Below are positions 50,779-62,343 of a stretch of 64,000 bases of DNA, piece by piece (the stretch's first letter is position 1; each line of letters begins with the position of its first letter). The DNA is taken from the NCBI GenBank assembly GCA_022385755.1, contig MU278352.1, positions 620,001 to 684,000 on the forward strand, written 5' to 3'. A model generated the notes under the pieces. The model did not search any database. It was not told the origin of the DNA and saw only the letters and a list, made by a program, of their open reading frames with translations. Made by a program: the position numbers and the translations under genes. Source of the DNA: Trametopsis cervina (lineage: Eukaryota; Basidiomycota; Agaricomycetes; Polyporales; Irpicaceae).

Positions 50779-52269
50779 ATGTTACCCCGTTCGCAGTGGA
50801 AACCGTGGTCAGAACGACTCCGGTGCGTAGCGAGGTCTCATTGCAATATTATCACTGACATTTGGCCCCATACAGGCATTTTACATGGGCATGGCACACA
50901 GTTATCATGGGTACAGGTATCATATCATCTGTCATCCAAAACTTTCCGTACCACAATGGTAGCATGGGCCTCAAGATCATGACCATCTTCTTCTTCCTCC
51001 TCAACCTTGTTCTGTTCGTGTTTGTTATAACCATGACCATCCTCCGATATGTTGTATACCCGAAGGTGCGTGTACTATGCTCCAGAACCCCGAGCCCAGG
51101 TTCTAACTCCTACACGCCAGGTATGGAGCAAGATGATCGCGCATCCCGCACACAGTCTGTTCATAGGAGCCTTGCCTATGGGTATAGCCACCCTCTTGAA
51201 TGCCGGTGCTGTAAGTTCCCTTCACATGAGTAAAATGCCTCGGACTGCGCTCATTCGCTTCTTTCTTCAGAATGTGCACGGGGACTGGTCAGGTGGCGGT
51301 ATCGCGAGCAAGGCATTCATATGGACGCTCTGGGCATTCTGGTGGGTCGACAGCGGTATCGCCATCCTAATAACGTTCGGGATGCTCTACGCCATGATGG
51401 AATACCAGGAACATTCCATTTCCACAAGTACCACCGCCTGGCTTATCCCCACTGCCACCCTGGTCGTCGTGTCGTCTACAGGCGGCCTCATGGCAAATGC
51501 GCTCAAGGAGCAGTCCCACACGATCGCCCTCGTGACATCCGGGTTTGCTCTCGGCATGCTCCTCATCGGACTATCCTTTACCTTCATATTCATGTGCGTC
51601 TACGCGACGCGTCTCATCACCTCCGGCATACCAAACGCAAGCCTCATCCTCTCCTCCTTCATAACCCTCGGTCCCCTCGGCCAAGGTGGCTTCTCCCTCC
51701 TCGTCAACGGGCAAAACTTTGCCGATCTCCTCGTCTTCCACATCCCGACGAGCGACCCGCCGCTCATCGCGAATGCGGGCCAGATGGTCTTCGCCGCCTG
51801 CTTCGTGGGCGCGTATGCGCTCTGGGCGACGGGCATCGCCTGGATCATCATTGCATGTATCGCGGTGTGGCACGTCCGACGCGAGCACGCGCTGCCCTTC
51901 AACATGGCGTACTGGGGCCTTGTCTTCCCCTTCGGCACGTTCGCATTGCTCTCGCTGCAATTCGGCAAGGTGCTCGACAGTGGCTTCTTCCGCGCGTTCG
52001 GCACCTTCTGGTCTGTCGTAGTGTGGCTGTTGTGGCTGTTCGTGTTTGTGCGCAGTATCCCGTCGTTCATCGATGGCTCCATGTTCCTCGCACCCTACCT
52101 CGTGGAGACTACCCCGCCTGCTGTGATCCGCAGTTCGCAGCAGGGCTCACGGCACGATCTTGAAAAGGCGGTACAGAACGGGGGCTCACAGGGGACACTC
52201 CCCGCCAACGCGCAGGACGGTAACAAAGACGAGTTCGAGCTCAAGCTGGAGGACCGGTCGCAGTCATGA
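50779..52269 (+). CDS. SSU1/TDT family membrane transporter (sulfite or malate exporter)
   Basis: This plasma-membrane carrier belongs to the tellurite-resistance/dicarboxylate transporter family, to which yeast sulfite pump SSU1 and S. pombe malate permease Mae1 belong. Four exons; the first ends RLR and continues HFTWAWHTVIMGTGIISSV, the conserved first-helix motif. Further markers are AHPAHSLFIGALPMGIATLL, a proline/glycine-rich helix SSFITLGPLGQGGFSLLVNG, PFNMAYWGLVFPFGTFALL, and about ten hydrophobic helices in all. The C-terminus is a charged Gln/Asp/Glu-rich tail of about 60 residues. Sulfite export is the more common role for filamentous fungal members, but the substrate is inferred. 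The stop is TGA at 52267-52269. Confidence 0.85.
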
Positions 52270-52749
52270 TACGCGTTGGATCGATACATTCTAGACGTAA
52301 CTTACCTGTACATTCTAATCGTAGTTGAAACTCTCATGACAATGCGCTTATTGCATTAATGATAATGATAGTCTGGAATATTCTTCCCTGCGCACTGCAG
52401 CTGCTTGCCGGTGCCTCAGCGATTACGGTCATTCTGCGCCCACGTCATAGAAAAGAAGCACAGGTCGTGGGCTCACCTGGGCCGATTATGCGAAACCTAA
52501 GCGGCATTACGCAAAGAACTGGCCGCTGTCGACTTCGTTTCGACGCCACAAACATCATTACGCCAATCCATCGTGCGAGCATCCAACAAGCCAATCGAAA
52601 CGACAGCAAGTTTATATGTGCGCAATCGTCCGAGTCTATTGTACACATCGCACTCTACCTACAGGCCCTGCCCGTTCGCGTGCAGAATCCACTGTCTATA
52701 TCTTCTCACATCCGGTATATGGTATCTCGACATCAGCACAGATTGTCGT
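52270..52749. other. Convergent intergenic region, 480 bp
   Basis: 3' regions of two converging genes. Several short reading frames on both strands look random. No signal recognised. Confidence 0.55.
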
Positions 52750-54754
52750 TTACTCAACCAGGGGCGTCTTCGCCATCAGGGCAAGTATCTGCCACCCAAC
52801 GTTCGCGGCGGCAATCTGTGTAATTTCGTCTGTCGAAGCGGTTATTATTAGGTGACGGCGTCAGCGTCAGGAAGCAAGCGTACCTTGTGTATCGTATCCT
52901 GCACGGACAAAGGCGATCAGTCGCAGAGCTGAAGGAAGAATGTGGTGGAAACGTACCTGGTGCAACCTCGACGATGTCCGCGCCAACGACTTTCAGGCCT
53001 GAGAGCCCTTGCAGAATCTTCTTGATCTCCTAATGTGAAAAAAGAACATAGCGCGGCGTTAATGAGAACTTCGCATCGGACAAAGCTATTTGAACATTTG
53101 AAACTTACCCTTGTGGAGAAACCACCAATCTCAGGTGTTCCGGTGCTACATAACGTTGTATTTAGTATTTCATCACTGTAATCAACAAGCTTGAACGGGA
53201 ACGTACGCAGGGGCTGCAGAGGGGTCGAGCACATCGATGTCAAGGGTGACTGCGCGCGGAGAGTTGTGAGAAATGGTGTAGATTTGGGGAAAATTCGGGA
53301 CATACTGTATACGGGGTTGTCACCAACGGTGTCCCGAATCCTCTTCACAATGCCTTGCCAGCCGCCATCCTCGATGTCGTCCGCGTACGAGATGACAAAG
53401 CCAACATCGTGGTCATCATCTTCGTCCTTCCAAGAGTGTAGGGCGTTACGGATTCCAACGTGCTAGATCAAATGAAGCCGCGTCAGCAACTATGATGTCC
53501 GCGGCTCTGTTCGATGAAGAGAAGTCTTCAAAGACCCACTCACAATGTTGGCGTTGTCAGGTGCGAGCAGGCCTTCTTGGTTAGCGTACCAGAAATAGCT
53601 ACCATGTGTGACGGGGATTTCCTGCGCGAGCGGTGAGCTATGCTTTCGCTCATTGGACTACACTTGATGCGTACCTCGTCCGGCAGCCAGGGCCCGGCTC
53701 CCTAATGGATCGAATGCGTATCGTAAGATACCGACATCAGTGGCTACGTAGGGGTCAGCTTACCTCATTCTGTCTCGGCTTCCAAGTGTCTATTTACCGG
53801 AAGTGTCAGCATTGCGCCCGGAAGAACTGCTGATGCATCCATCGCATACCTAAGTGACTGTCAAAGTGAATTACACTTCAAAGTTACATTAGCACCTGGG
53901 TGAAATTGCTCATGTAGAGGTGAGATTTACCTAACTGGGCCGTAGATAGCTGCAACACCGCGCAGCAATGGGAGGGTGATAGTGTGGTCTCCACCCTACA
54001 TCGATGTTTGGTTAGCATGGCTTCATTGGTACATAATGTCTAGCACTTGCGAGAGTCAGAACCCTAGGGTGGAACTTTCCGTCCTTCGCAAGACTAGTGC
54101 CTTGCGCAGTGCGCAGACTCGTGTGAGAGAGCAGCGCGGCGTTTGCGATTTCCAACTGGCGCAGGGCGACTTTGTTGTCTACGTATACCATAGCTGCATA
54201 CCATCATACGTCAGTATGGCTTCTCGCGCGCACTCACGAAAGATGCGACTCACGGACGTCGCCGCAGTCAACCACCTCCAGGTGATCGTTGATACGGATG
54301 TTCATGGGTACGTTGATAGACTCAAGGTGGAGGCGACGCGAACCCTGGCGGATACCATTGGGTCCGAAACGCGCACTGAATACGAGATCAATATGCATAT
54401 AGCCCGTTCACGGAGACCAACATACCCTGGACGGTAGCTTGTAGCAGTATCAAACGGAGCCCCTACGATCGTTTTAGCTCCACTATCTGATAATATCGTA
54501 GATCATCACTTACCAAGCACCGCAACATCGTACTTTGTGTCCGAATCACTACCGAAGCATCTCAGAGGCTGAGCCTTCGCGAAGGTAGTGATGCCGTTCC
54601 AGTCCTCCTTCGCCCACACGTGGGGCGCAATCACCTCACTGGTGAACAGATCGGTGAAGTTGATAGGTGTAGGGTACGCGATTCCGACAGGGTGCTGGAC
54701 CTCTGCGGAAGCGGAGAGCACCAGCGCGAAGAGAACGGTGGCCCACTTGATCAT
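52750..54754 (-). CDS. Agmatinase-like ureohydrolase with signal peptide
   Basis: This manganese enzyme of the arginase/agmatinase family would split a guanidino compound into an amine and urea. The start at 54754 gives a signal peptide (MIKWATVLFALVLSASA), as in several fungal agmatinases. Metal sites are all present after splicing: LTLGGDHT, HFDSHLDTW, and TLDIDVLDPSAAPATGTPE. Other blocks are YRPGARFGPNGIRQGSRRL, VTHGSYFWYANQEGL, VGIRNALHSW and the end EITQIAAANVGWQILALMA. The gene is cut by about twelve introns. Two micro-exons of 26 nt (53850-53875, 53764-53789) encode the HFDSHLDTW metal loop, and the intron at 53996-54050 uses a GC donor. The stop is TAA, complement of 52750-52752. The substrate (agmatine or another guanidine) is not certain. 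Confidence 0.9.
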
Positions 54755-55905
54755 TTTGGGGGGCGCTAGATTAGGAGGGACTGGTGAGCTGTGACAGTTG
54801 TAGCTTTGTACAAATGTACACGGCGCGAGATATGGATGTGCTTGTGAGGTATATATATGGAGGAGTCGGCGAGTGCTTATCTCACGGCTGCACTGTTATT
54901 GCATAGATAACACGGAGCGTGGGAGGGCAGGATCCCTTCAACAGACGCACCTTCAAGTATAACATGTTGACATCCTGACACTGAAGTCTAAAGTCCGTTT
55001 GTACCATAAGGCGTCGTATGTCGCGCCACATAGGCAACGAACTTAGATGAATGTCGTTAATTGAAGCATTAGGATTGACATGGCTGTGCACAGCTTGATA
55101 AGGAGAGTCTAATAGACATGGATGCGGCCAAATAAACAGCGAGATCTATCTCTGCCAGACAGCTTATCTCCTTATCACCCTAACGATAGTTAATCCCAAG
55201 TGTTTAAAGGCGACTCATCGGCACTTACTACTTGTTATATGCATAATCGGCACTGAATTCGTGCCTGAACTGACAGGTTGTAGCAGAGCGTTTGACTGAT
55301 ATCAAAATCAGTTGCATTATCGGAGGTCAGCAGCAGCGGGAGTGCTGCATGGAAAGGGGAGGAGATAAGCAGGTTCGAGGAGCCGACGGCCGCAAGCCGC
55401 TGGGGCATTATTGTGCAATGTTTGGCAGCGCCTTGGTGGCGTTAGACGCCACAAATAACGGTGTCACGGGACCGCGGCCAAGGTGTCCTGTGCGGTACTC
55501 TATCTTCTTGCCTCGGCACACATACGAATGCTGCTCTGAAGGGCTTATCATCAATCTGGGAATGCACTTGGCTAAATTGTCTGCATATCTAACCCGGCGT
55601 TCAAACCTTAGAGACTACTGGCAACTCCAGTGAGATAGGGACAACAATGCAACGTACCCCGAGTCAAACTCTCTTTGCCCCCAGTATCGAGTATGGTGTG
55701 AGGATGCGTTCATTATGGAACAGCATGAGAACTTGGAACGTGGTAAGGCAACAGACCATGTGTCTCACGCGCCAAGGCCGTTTCCAACCACGAGCGCGCA
55801 TTCCAATTTTCTACCCCCACACCTCCTTTCCGCTTACTGCCTCCTACTGAATTGCAAAACCTTCTCGTTTGGACGCTCGATTCACGTTTTGTTACAAGAA
55901 CAGCG
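54755..55905. other. Divergent promoter region of the ureohydrolase and FMO genes
   Basis: About 1.15 kb between two divergent genes. Short reading frames (for example 55292-55633) show no domain and no intron context. Apart from the TATA box near 54850 nothing is recognised. Confidence 0.6.
54850..54858 (-). promoter_or_regulatory. TATA box of the agmatinase-like gene
   Basis: An alternating TATATATAT run on the minus strand, about 95 bp upstream of the start at 54754. Confidence 0.5.
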
Positions 55906-58265
55906 ATGAAGGTAGCCATTATCGGCGCAGGGCCGGCAGGCCTTGTGATGTGCAAGACGTTGCTGGAGGCGGCTACAGAATCGCATCCATTCGATCCTAT
56001 TATATTTGAGCAGGAAGGAGATTTGGGCGGTACATTTCGATATCGGTCATACGAGGTACGCAGGCTGTGTAGTGGAACACTTATGAGCACTGACACGATG
56101 TCATAGAACTCGCAACTTGTTTCCTCGAAACAGCTGACGTCCTTCTCGGACTTCAGGCTGCCTTTGGATCACCCGGACCACCTATCCCTAGAGGCGCGTT
56201 CCAAATATCTTTCTTACTTCTGGCACTAAGCATTTCCACAGGAATACGTCGAGTATCTTCGTTCATATGCCACCCACTTCAAAGTCATCCCACGCATCCG
56301 CTACCACACCCGCGTCATCCGCATATCTCGAGCTCTTCCAAACTCCAAGTCCGGTGGACACCTCATTACATACGTCACCCAGAACCCAGATACGGGTGCA
56401 TGGGATACGGAACCCTCAGCCTTGCATGTCTCGCATGTCGCGCTCTGCACAGGCCTCCATGTCATCCCCTCCGTGCCTACACTCCCTGGTATTGAACATG
56501 TCCTGAAGAGACCGCCACGCACAACAGACGATGGGCACGTTATTACCCCTGCGGCGTATCACTCTGTGCAGTATAAGAAGAGGGAGGAGCTGGCTGGGAG
56601 GCGGGTGATGATTCTAGGGACAGGGGAGACTGGCATGGATCTGGCATATGAAGCGGCAAAGGTGGGGGCTGAAGAAGCAGTGTTGTGCACAAGAGCTGGG
56701 TGAGTGTGCCTGAGTGCCTGCAAGCTTATTGAAATTGATGTCTCGTCAGGTTCTTGTCGATTCCCAAAGCGTTGGTGAGAAAATTGGGTGCTCCCACAAG
56801 AGCCGTGAAGCTTATCAATGCGACAGAACGATTTCGAAGTGCTTGGGATGGAGTTCAAGTCGGAGCATCCTGTGCCAATCGATTCTTTAATCACAAACCT
56901 TGCTGAGACGACATATGTTGTAAGTCGCATCTTCCAAGATGGCCACTGAAGTTGCTCAAGCGCGGGATGCAGCACCCTTGGGTTGCACAGTCCCACATTC
57001 GCTGGTTGTGAGTTATATGTCAACCTCAAATACTCAATTGATCTAATCTTCGACGCAGTATCTCAGACTTCGTATTGAAGAGAGTACTATGGTTCTTGAC
57101 TGGCACGCAAGCTGGAATGAACCAATGGGTAAAGCTCTACGTTAAGCTTATCGCCATCATTCAATTGAAGCTTTCTTCCGCATAGGTAGGCGAGCTCGAA
57201 CCAGACCGTCTCGGCCGCGCCTATGTCTTCCTGAACAAAGTGCGTTCTTTCATTCATGTTTTCCAACGAAAGCTCACGCCCCTCTCTTTCTTCCAGTCCC
57301 ACAAGGCCCTACCCTATCTCAATCGTCCGTATCGCAACCGACCCGCCTGGCAGGATCGCCTCGCGCGATACATTGACCCTCCCTCAGACTCCCCACCACT
57401 CACCAACTACACCGTCGACCTCGCACCGTTCCCTACCGGATTCGACTCCACCGGGCGTGCCATCTTTCCGGAGAATATGAAGCGCAAAGACGCAATACGT
57501 ATGCGCAACCGAGAAGTGCGCCCGGATACGGTCATATTCGCGACAGGGTATAGGCAGGATTTTGGGCTGTTCGACAAAGACGGCGAGTATCCTGTTGCAG
57601 GAGAGGCGGATGTGAGGAATATTGTGAAGAGTGGGGATGAGAGTGTGGCATTCATTGGATTCGTGCGGCCTGGTGTTGGTACGCCATTCTCTCTCAGAAC
57701 GCCTCCTTGCGCTGATGGAGAGTCCTCGCAGGTGCGATACCTCCAATCGCTGAGATGCAGAGCTTCTTCTGGATATCCCTCATCAAAGGGGAGCTTGAGT
57801 TCCCTCTCAGTCCTCCACACTATCATCTTCTCGTAAAAGATACTGCACGCATAAAGTACGGTGTCGACCACGGCGCGTACATGAGCACGCTCGCTCGAGA
57901 CCTCGGTGCTGCGCCAGGGCTATGGGAGCTCTATCGTGAGCATGGCTTGCATGTTCTTGTTTGCTACTGGTGTGTTATATTCCGCATTCGACTGGTTACG
58001 GAGAGTTTCTGACCGTAATGTTTCGATATGTAACAGCTTCGGCGCAGCGTTCACGACGTTCTATCGCTTGCTGGGACCTTACCGCAGCGCACAGGCTCCT
58101 GAAATCGTGAAGACGGAGCTGTGGGACACAATAACGCGCAGGGGCGTTCTGGGAAACCTTATTATGGGCCTCATACCCATGATCTTCTACCTGGCACTCA
58201 ATGCGCTGGCGTTGGCGACAGAGATGATTTGGATTGCAAGCGGAAGACCGTCTGTGCGGATGTAG
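55906..58265 (+). CDS. Flavin-containing monooxygenase
   Basis: This FAD/NADPH monooxygenase of the FMO superfamily oxidises N or S atoms of small molecules, or performs Baeyer-Villiger chemistry. The start gives MKVAIIGAGPAGLVMCKTLL with the FAD-binding GxGxxG. The second nucleotide-binding motif is VMILGTGETGMDLAYEAAK, and the late FMO motif is VIFATGYRQDFGLF. Conserved YRSYENSQLVSSKQLTSFSD and HPDHLSLEEYVEYLRSYA follow the FAD fold. The C-terminus ends with a hydrophobic helix (LIMGLIPMIFYLALNALALA), so the protein is probably membrane-anchored. About ten introns; the one at 56194-56241 appears to begin GC. The stop is TAG at 58263-58265. It is divergent to the agmatinase-like gene. The substrate is unknown. 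Confidence 0.9.
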
Positions 58266-58674
58266 CGAGTTGTTGTACGATGTCTGTTCGGATGTGACCG
58301 AAGTGTTTGATCTGTTCCTACTCCGGATTGATATTTCATCTCAATAGAAGACCCATCTTTGTTTACATTCGATAGTATAGCGACATGCACTGTACTCTAA
58401 CCTGTAACCTGTTCACTGGCTGCGTCTTTTGCCCCCGAACCGTGTAGGAACCCATCGCTGTATCTACTATCTGCTCTATCCTGTTAGCCATTTCGCGTGG
58501 CCTGCTCAGTTTTTTGAACTGGAGATGAGAATTTAAACCAAGCCCTTTCTCGACACTTGCGTTTTCGAGCACGCACGTTGAAAGGTGCTGGCGTCCTGGT
58601 TGAGCCATTGTGTAGGCGCCTATGCTCTTTCCCTACCAACATCACTGGTCAAGAAACTATTTACTACCGACACG
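58266..58674. other. Intergenic, 410 bp
   Basis: 3' UTR of the FMO gene and promoter of the F-box gene. Nothing further recognised. Confidence 0.55.
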
Positions 58675-60564
58675 ATGTCTCACACGACATTCAATGCTCT
58701 TCCGCCGGAGCTCGTCATAAACGTCCTTGAGAATCTGGACTACCAGGACCTTCTCAGCTGTAGACAGGTGACCCTACTTGTTTCATTTTCTCCACTTCAC
58801 TTCAATCATAACTGACCACAATGGTCTACCGCTGCTTCCGTCCATGGTCGTATTAGCTGTCTACCTCGTTCAAGAATGCGATCGATAACCACATTCCTTT
58901 CCAATACAAAGGCGCGTTGCAGATTGCAGGTCTTTCCGACAACCCCAACAACACCCTGTCCGCCCTCCAGAAACGTGCACAGCTCATTGCCTACCGCAAC
59001 AAGTGGTTTTCTCCGTTCCTGCGCGAGGTCGAGAAACAGTCGTATCCTGTTCGTGAGGGTCCGGCGTGGGAGCTTGCGGGTGGCGTTCTAGGTCAAAGCA
59101 CAGACCGAGGCCACATCGAGTTCACGCAACTGCCATCCCGAATTCGTGGTGCCGTGGACGCGAAGATGTGGACGGCGCGGCCGCACTTTCCACATGTTGA
59201 TTTTACTATGGATCCTGGCCAGGATCTGCTTGTGACTGTGGAGCCATACGACCCCACAGAACGGTGAGTGTGCATAAGGTCACCTGGAGACGGACTTTGC
59301 GACTTACGCAATGCGGCTCGATACTGTTTCTAATGATCCAGGACCATTTTCGTTCGCGTGCTTACGATGTCAACCGGGGAGTGCCATCCTGAGGCGTTAA
59401 AGCCTTTCTTGTTGCGCCGGGTCAACGCGGACGAACCTGGGATACGCTTTGAGATCCGTATCAACGGGCCATACTTGGGTCTGTTGGGCGTTCCATGGGC
59501 AGAAGGCCACCCAGATCCATTTTTCTCAGTATGGAACTGGAAAACCGGGACTGAAGAATATGTAAGGCTGTTCCACGGATCCTGTAGTCCCTGCCATCCT
59601 GATGCACGATATCTGCAGACCACCGCAGGAAACCAGCTGTGCTCCTTCGTGTGGATCAGCAACACCTGCTTCATGATTGCACAACGCCAACCGTTGCACG
59701 TGGTAATTAGGAACAATTCCGCGAGCGTGACGCTTTTGTTAGTGGATTTGCTCAGAAAAGACTTATCCTGGACTTTCTCAATGCTACCCGCTCAAGAGAG
59801 CCCACCTGTGGGCGGGATTGAGCTCGTCGGCGAAGCTGCAAGGATGTGGAAGTCGTCAGCTAATTTGGGACAAGATCCGTCCCCTTTCCAAATCGCAAGG
59901 GACGACCGTCTCGTTGTACTGCACATGGAGTCCGTACTCGACTTCCACATCACCCTTTCTTTCCTTTCATCTAACCTACTACGCGTCGCCGAGGACGCAA
60001 GGGGGGACAAAGTCCTCAACACGGGTGACTCTACTTCAATATCTATGCCATGGGAGTCATGGGGCCCGCAGTACACCCGCGTGGATCGTTTAACAGTGTG
60101 GGACAGGACGTGGCCATGCACTGTCTACGGTCTCAAACACGCCTTTCTGCGCATCTCGGGAGGCTCTGCTAGGCTACATGTGAGGGACTTCAACCCTCAT
60201 CACGTACTGTGGCAATCACACATGGGTGAACACGATACATCTCAGTGCACCGCTCTTCATCCCTTGCCGGCAGACCCACCATCAAGAGCTGTGCCTGTGG
60301 TGGGTATGCATACTGGCGACCAGGTACTCAGGAACTATTTCCCGCACGGAGTACAAACGTCGCTGCCGTACGTGCAATGGTCAAGCGAATGCGATCTGAG
60401 GGCGGGGGACCTAGTAATGATGAGCGAGGATTCGATTGTGGTCGTCAAGGTACGTCTCACGGCATTTAATCTGGATCATGTCGCTGATTTTTGCTTTTGT
60501 ATCTGTTCCTTGATATCAGAATGGAATACGACTGGCCACGGGCTTCGAGATATACTCGTTATGA
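58675..60564 (+). CDS. F-box protein
   Basis: This protein has an N-terminal F-box (MSHTTFNALPPELVINVLEN, then LDYQDLLSCRQ, continued after an intron by LSTSFKNAI). The F-box binds SKP1 and would place it in an SCF ubiquitin ligase. The rest, about 500 residues, is a poorly conserved, beta-rich region with many Trp residues (for example FSVWNWKTGTEEYVRL and LTVWDRTWPCTVYGLK), as in the large F-box expansions of Agaricomycetes, where it may recognise targets. Four exons. The last starts NGIRLATGFEIYSL and ends with TGA at 60562-60564. The downstream in-frame open stretch is intron read-through. Target unknown. Confidence 0.83.
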
Positions 60565-60713
60565 TGAACGAAACTCAGCATCTAGCTACTATCATCGCGC
60601 AGATATCTTACTTTTCACTGTTCACATGGGTAAAGTACAATTCATTCCTGGGAAATTATAGATACAATTTCAAGTCCATCGGGATATCTTGCGGTAACTG
60701 GCCAATCAGTATT

Positions 60714-61588
60714 TCAGAACGATTCGGGATGAGAGAGCTTGAGGTCGACGAAATCACGACCTTGTACGAGCTCGATGGCCTGTAGACGGCATCACTTACT
60801 TCAGCAAGTAGGCGGCGGTAAAAGCTGGAAGATCGTACCTTGTCTATGAGGGAACCCTGTAGGCCTACCGCCTTCTGAACGATACCGCCCGTCTGGGGAG
60901 CAGGAGGATGAGGACGAGTTGGGACCGTTGTGCGGGCCTTAAGAAATTCACGGGCAAGTTTCTGGAAAATTCATCAGTACCCGTAAGTAGTCAGGCAAGA
61001 ACCAGATGGCATTCCATACGTCATTTTCTTCTGGGCTGAGCGCTGAGCGCAGTTTGGCGAACTGCTGATCCTCTTCTTCTTGTGCATGGGAGATGAAGGT
61101 GGTGACAGCATTCGAGAGGACGCTGTCGTAGTCGGCGGAACCGAAGCTGTGGATGTCGGCTTTGAAGACGAGTTTCTTGATCTCGGCGTGTTCCTCTGGG
61201 CTCATGTATGAGTATTGGGTTAAATGAATGAGGTGAGCCAAGTCTACCTTTGTTATGTTGCTCTGAATCGCCGAGGCCCAGGCGTTGATATGCGTTATAG
61301 ATGGATATTTCCCTTGACAGGGTATAAATATGGCGTCGGAGTGTAGTGGATATATAGAGAAACACTTACTCTGCATCGCCGTGGATGGCCATCTCACGTA
61401 TGAGTGTGTTGGCGATGGCCTTCTTCTGCGTATAATCGGTCGTCGATTGAAAGCTATAACGTATCAGCACATGGGCATTGCGGCGAGGAGTAAATCTTGG
61501 GGACATGCACATACCGACTGAAGAGGTCACGGACGTTGTCATGGTCGAGCTTGATCTCGTGAGTCACGTCGAGGAGAGAGGAAGACAT
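60714..61588 (-). CDS. Hemerythrin-like (HHE) domain protein
   Basis: This small protein is built from a hemerythrin-type four-helix bundle that can bind a di-iron centre. The start at 61588 gives MSSSLLDVTHEIKLDHDNVRDLFSR in overlapping parts: VTHEIKLDHDNVRDLF has the first His pair. Then come FQSTTDYTQKKAIANTLIRE and MAIHGDAE (His), EEHAEIKKLVFKAD (His/Glu) and VTTFISHAQEEEDQQF (His/Glu), the last two being the characteristic HxxxE pairs. The C-terminus ends AIELVQGRDFVDLKLSHPES, then Phe and TGA (complement of 60714-60716). Six or seven exons, some very short. Fungal members are linked to iron or redox homeostasis and NO or oxygen sensing, but the function here is not known. It is tail-to-tail with the F-box gene. 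Confidence 0.8.
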
Positions 61589-62343
61589 GCTGTGGGCTTG
61601 AGGGGGAAATTAATGAAGATCGCAAGTGCAGGATAGCTCATGCTCTCTTATACGAAGACTGCGACAGGGTATGGAGGTGCTGTAGGGGTGTATGCGCTCA
61701 TTAATGACCAGTGAGCACCATGCTCTGTAGTTTATAGATGCATCAGTCTGCGATTCTGTCTCGGTATCGTCTTCTACAGCTTCTAATCCAAGTGCGGCTA
61801 TTGGACCGATCGTGCTACCATCACTGTCGACGTCATGTACGCTCGAACTTCGGACGCCGCTAACGTCGTCCCTATGCTCAAGGCCTATCATCGCTCCGTG
61901 GATTTGCGCGTCGATGTACTTGTCTGTCAGTACACATACTTTATATCCAAGATCGTTATGGTCTCAGTTCTTATAGGACCGCTTTATTCACCTGATCCTC
62001 GCTTCAGAGATGTCTGTGCTGGCCATAGCTTATCCGTTCTGGTCGTTGTATATACATAGTCACACGCTGTATATTACAATTAGAGCATAATGTATACCAT
62101 AACCTTTCGCAACTCGATCTCTGTGGCATGGAGTTGTAAACGCTTGTTTCCATTTCGACGTTTGTCTGATTACCAAATATGGTACTGTGCTGTCGGGGTC
62201 TGAAATGCGCAGAGCAAGTTGACCAAGAACCTAGTACTGTCTTCCACAGCACTTGCGAGAGTTAACCAGGTAATGCCATTGGTTTAAGCAATTAACTGCT
62301 AATACGATGAGAATGTGCAGGTGTTCATATTGCTCGCGATGCA
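61589..62343. other. Divergent promoter region, 755 bp
   Basis: Shared by the hemerythrin-like gene (-) and PAN2 (+). A 74-codon frame at 61835-62059 looks random. No gene recognised. Confidence 0.55.

Noticed and set aside
51321..52163. 280-codon plus-strand frame inside the SSU1-like gene
   Set aside because: It is an out-of-frame shadow of a GC-rich exon, rich in His and Arg, while the other frame encodes the transporter helices.
53700..53900. Apparent loss of the DxHxD metal motif in the agmatinase-like gene
   Set aside because: A first splice choice gave YAMDAS in place of the motif. Another acceptor (TTTGAAG|T at 53875/53876) restores VIHFDSHLDTW in frame, so the enzyme is intact.
60565..60785. 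C-terminal extension of the F-box protein
   Set aside because: The open frame continues only by reading through the intron at about 60451-60520. The spliced form ends at 60564, and the region beyond overlaps the 3' end of the minus-strand hemerythrin-like gene.
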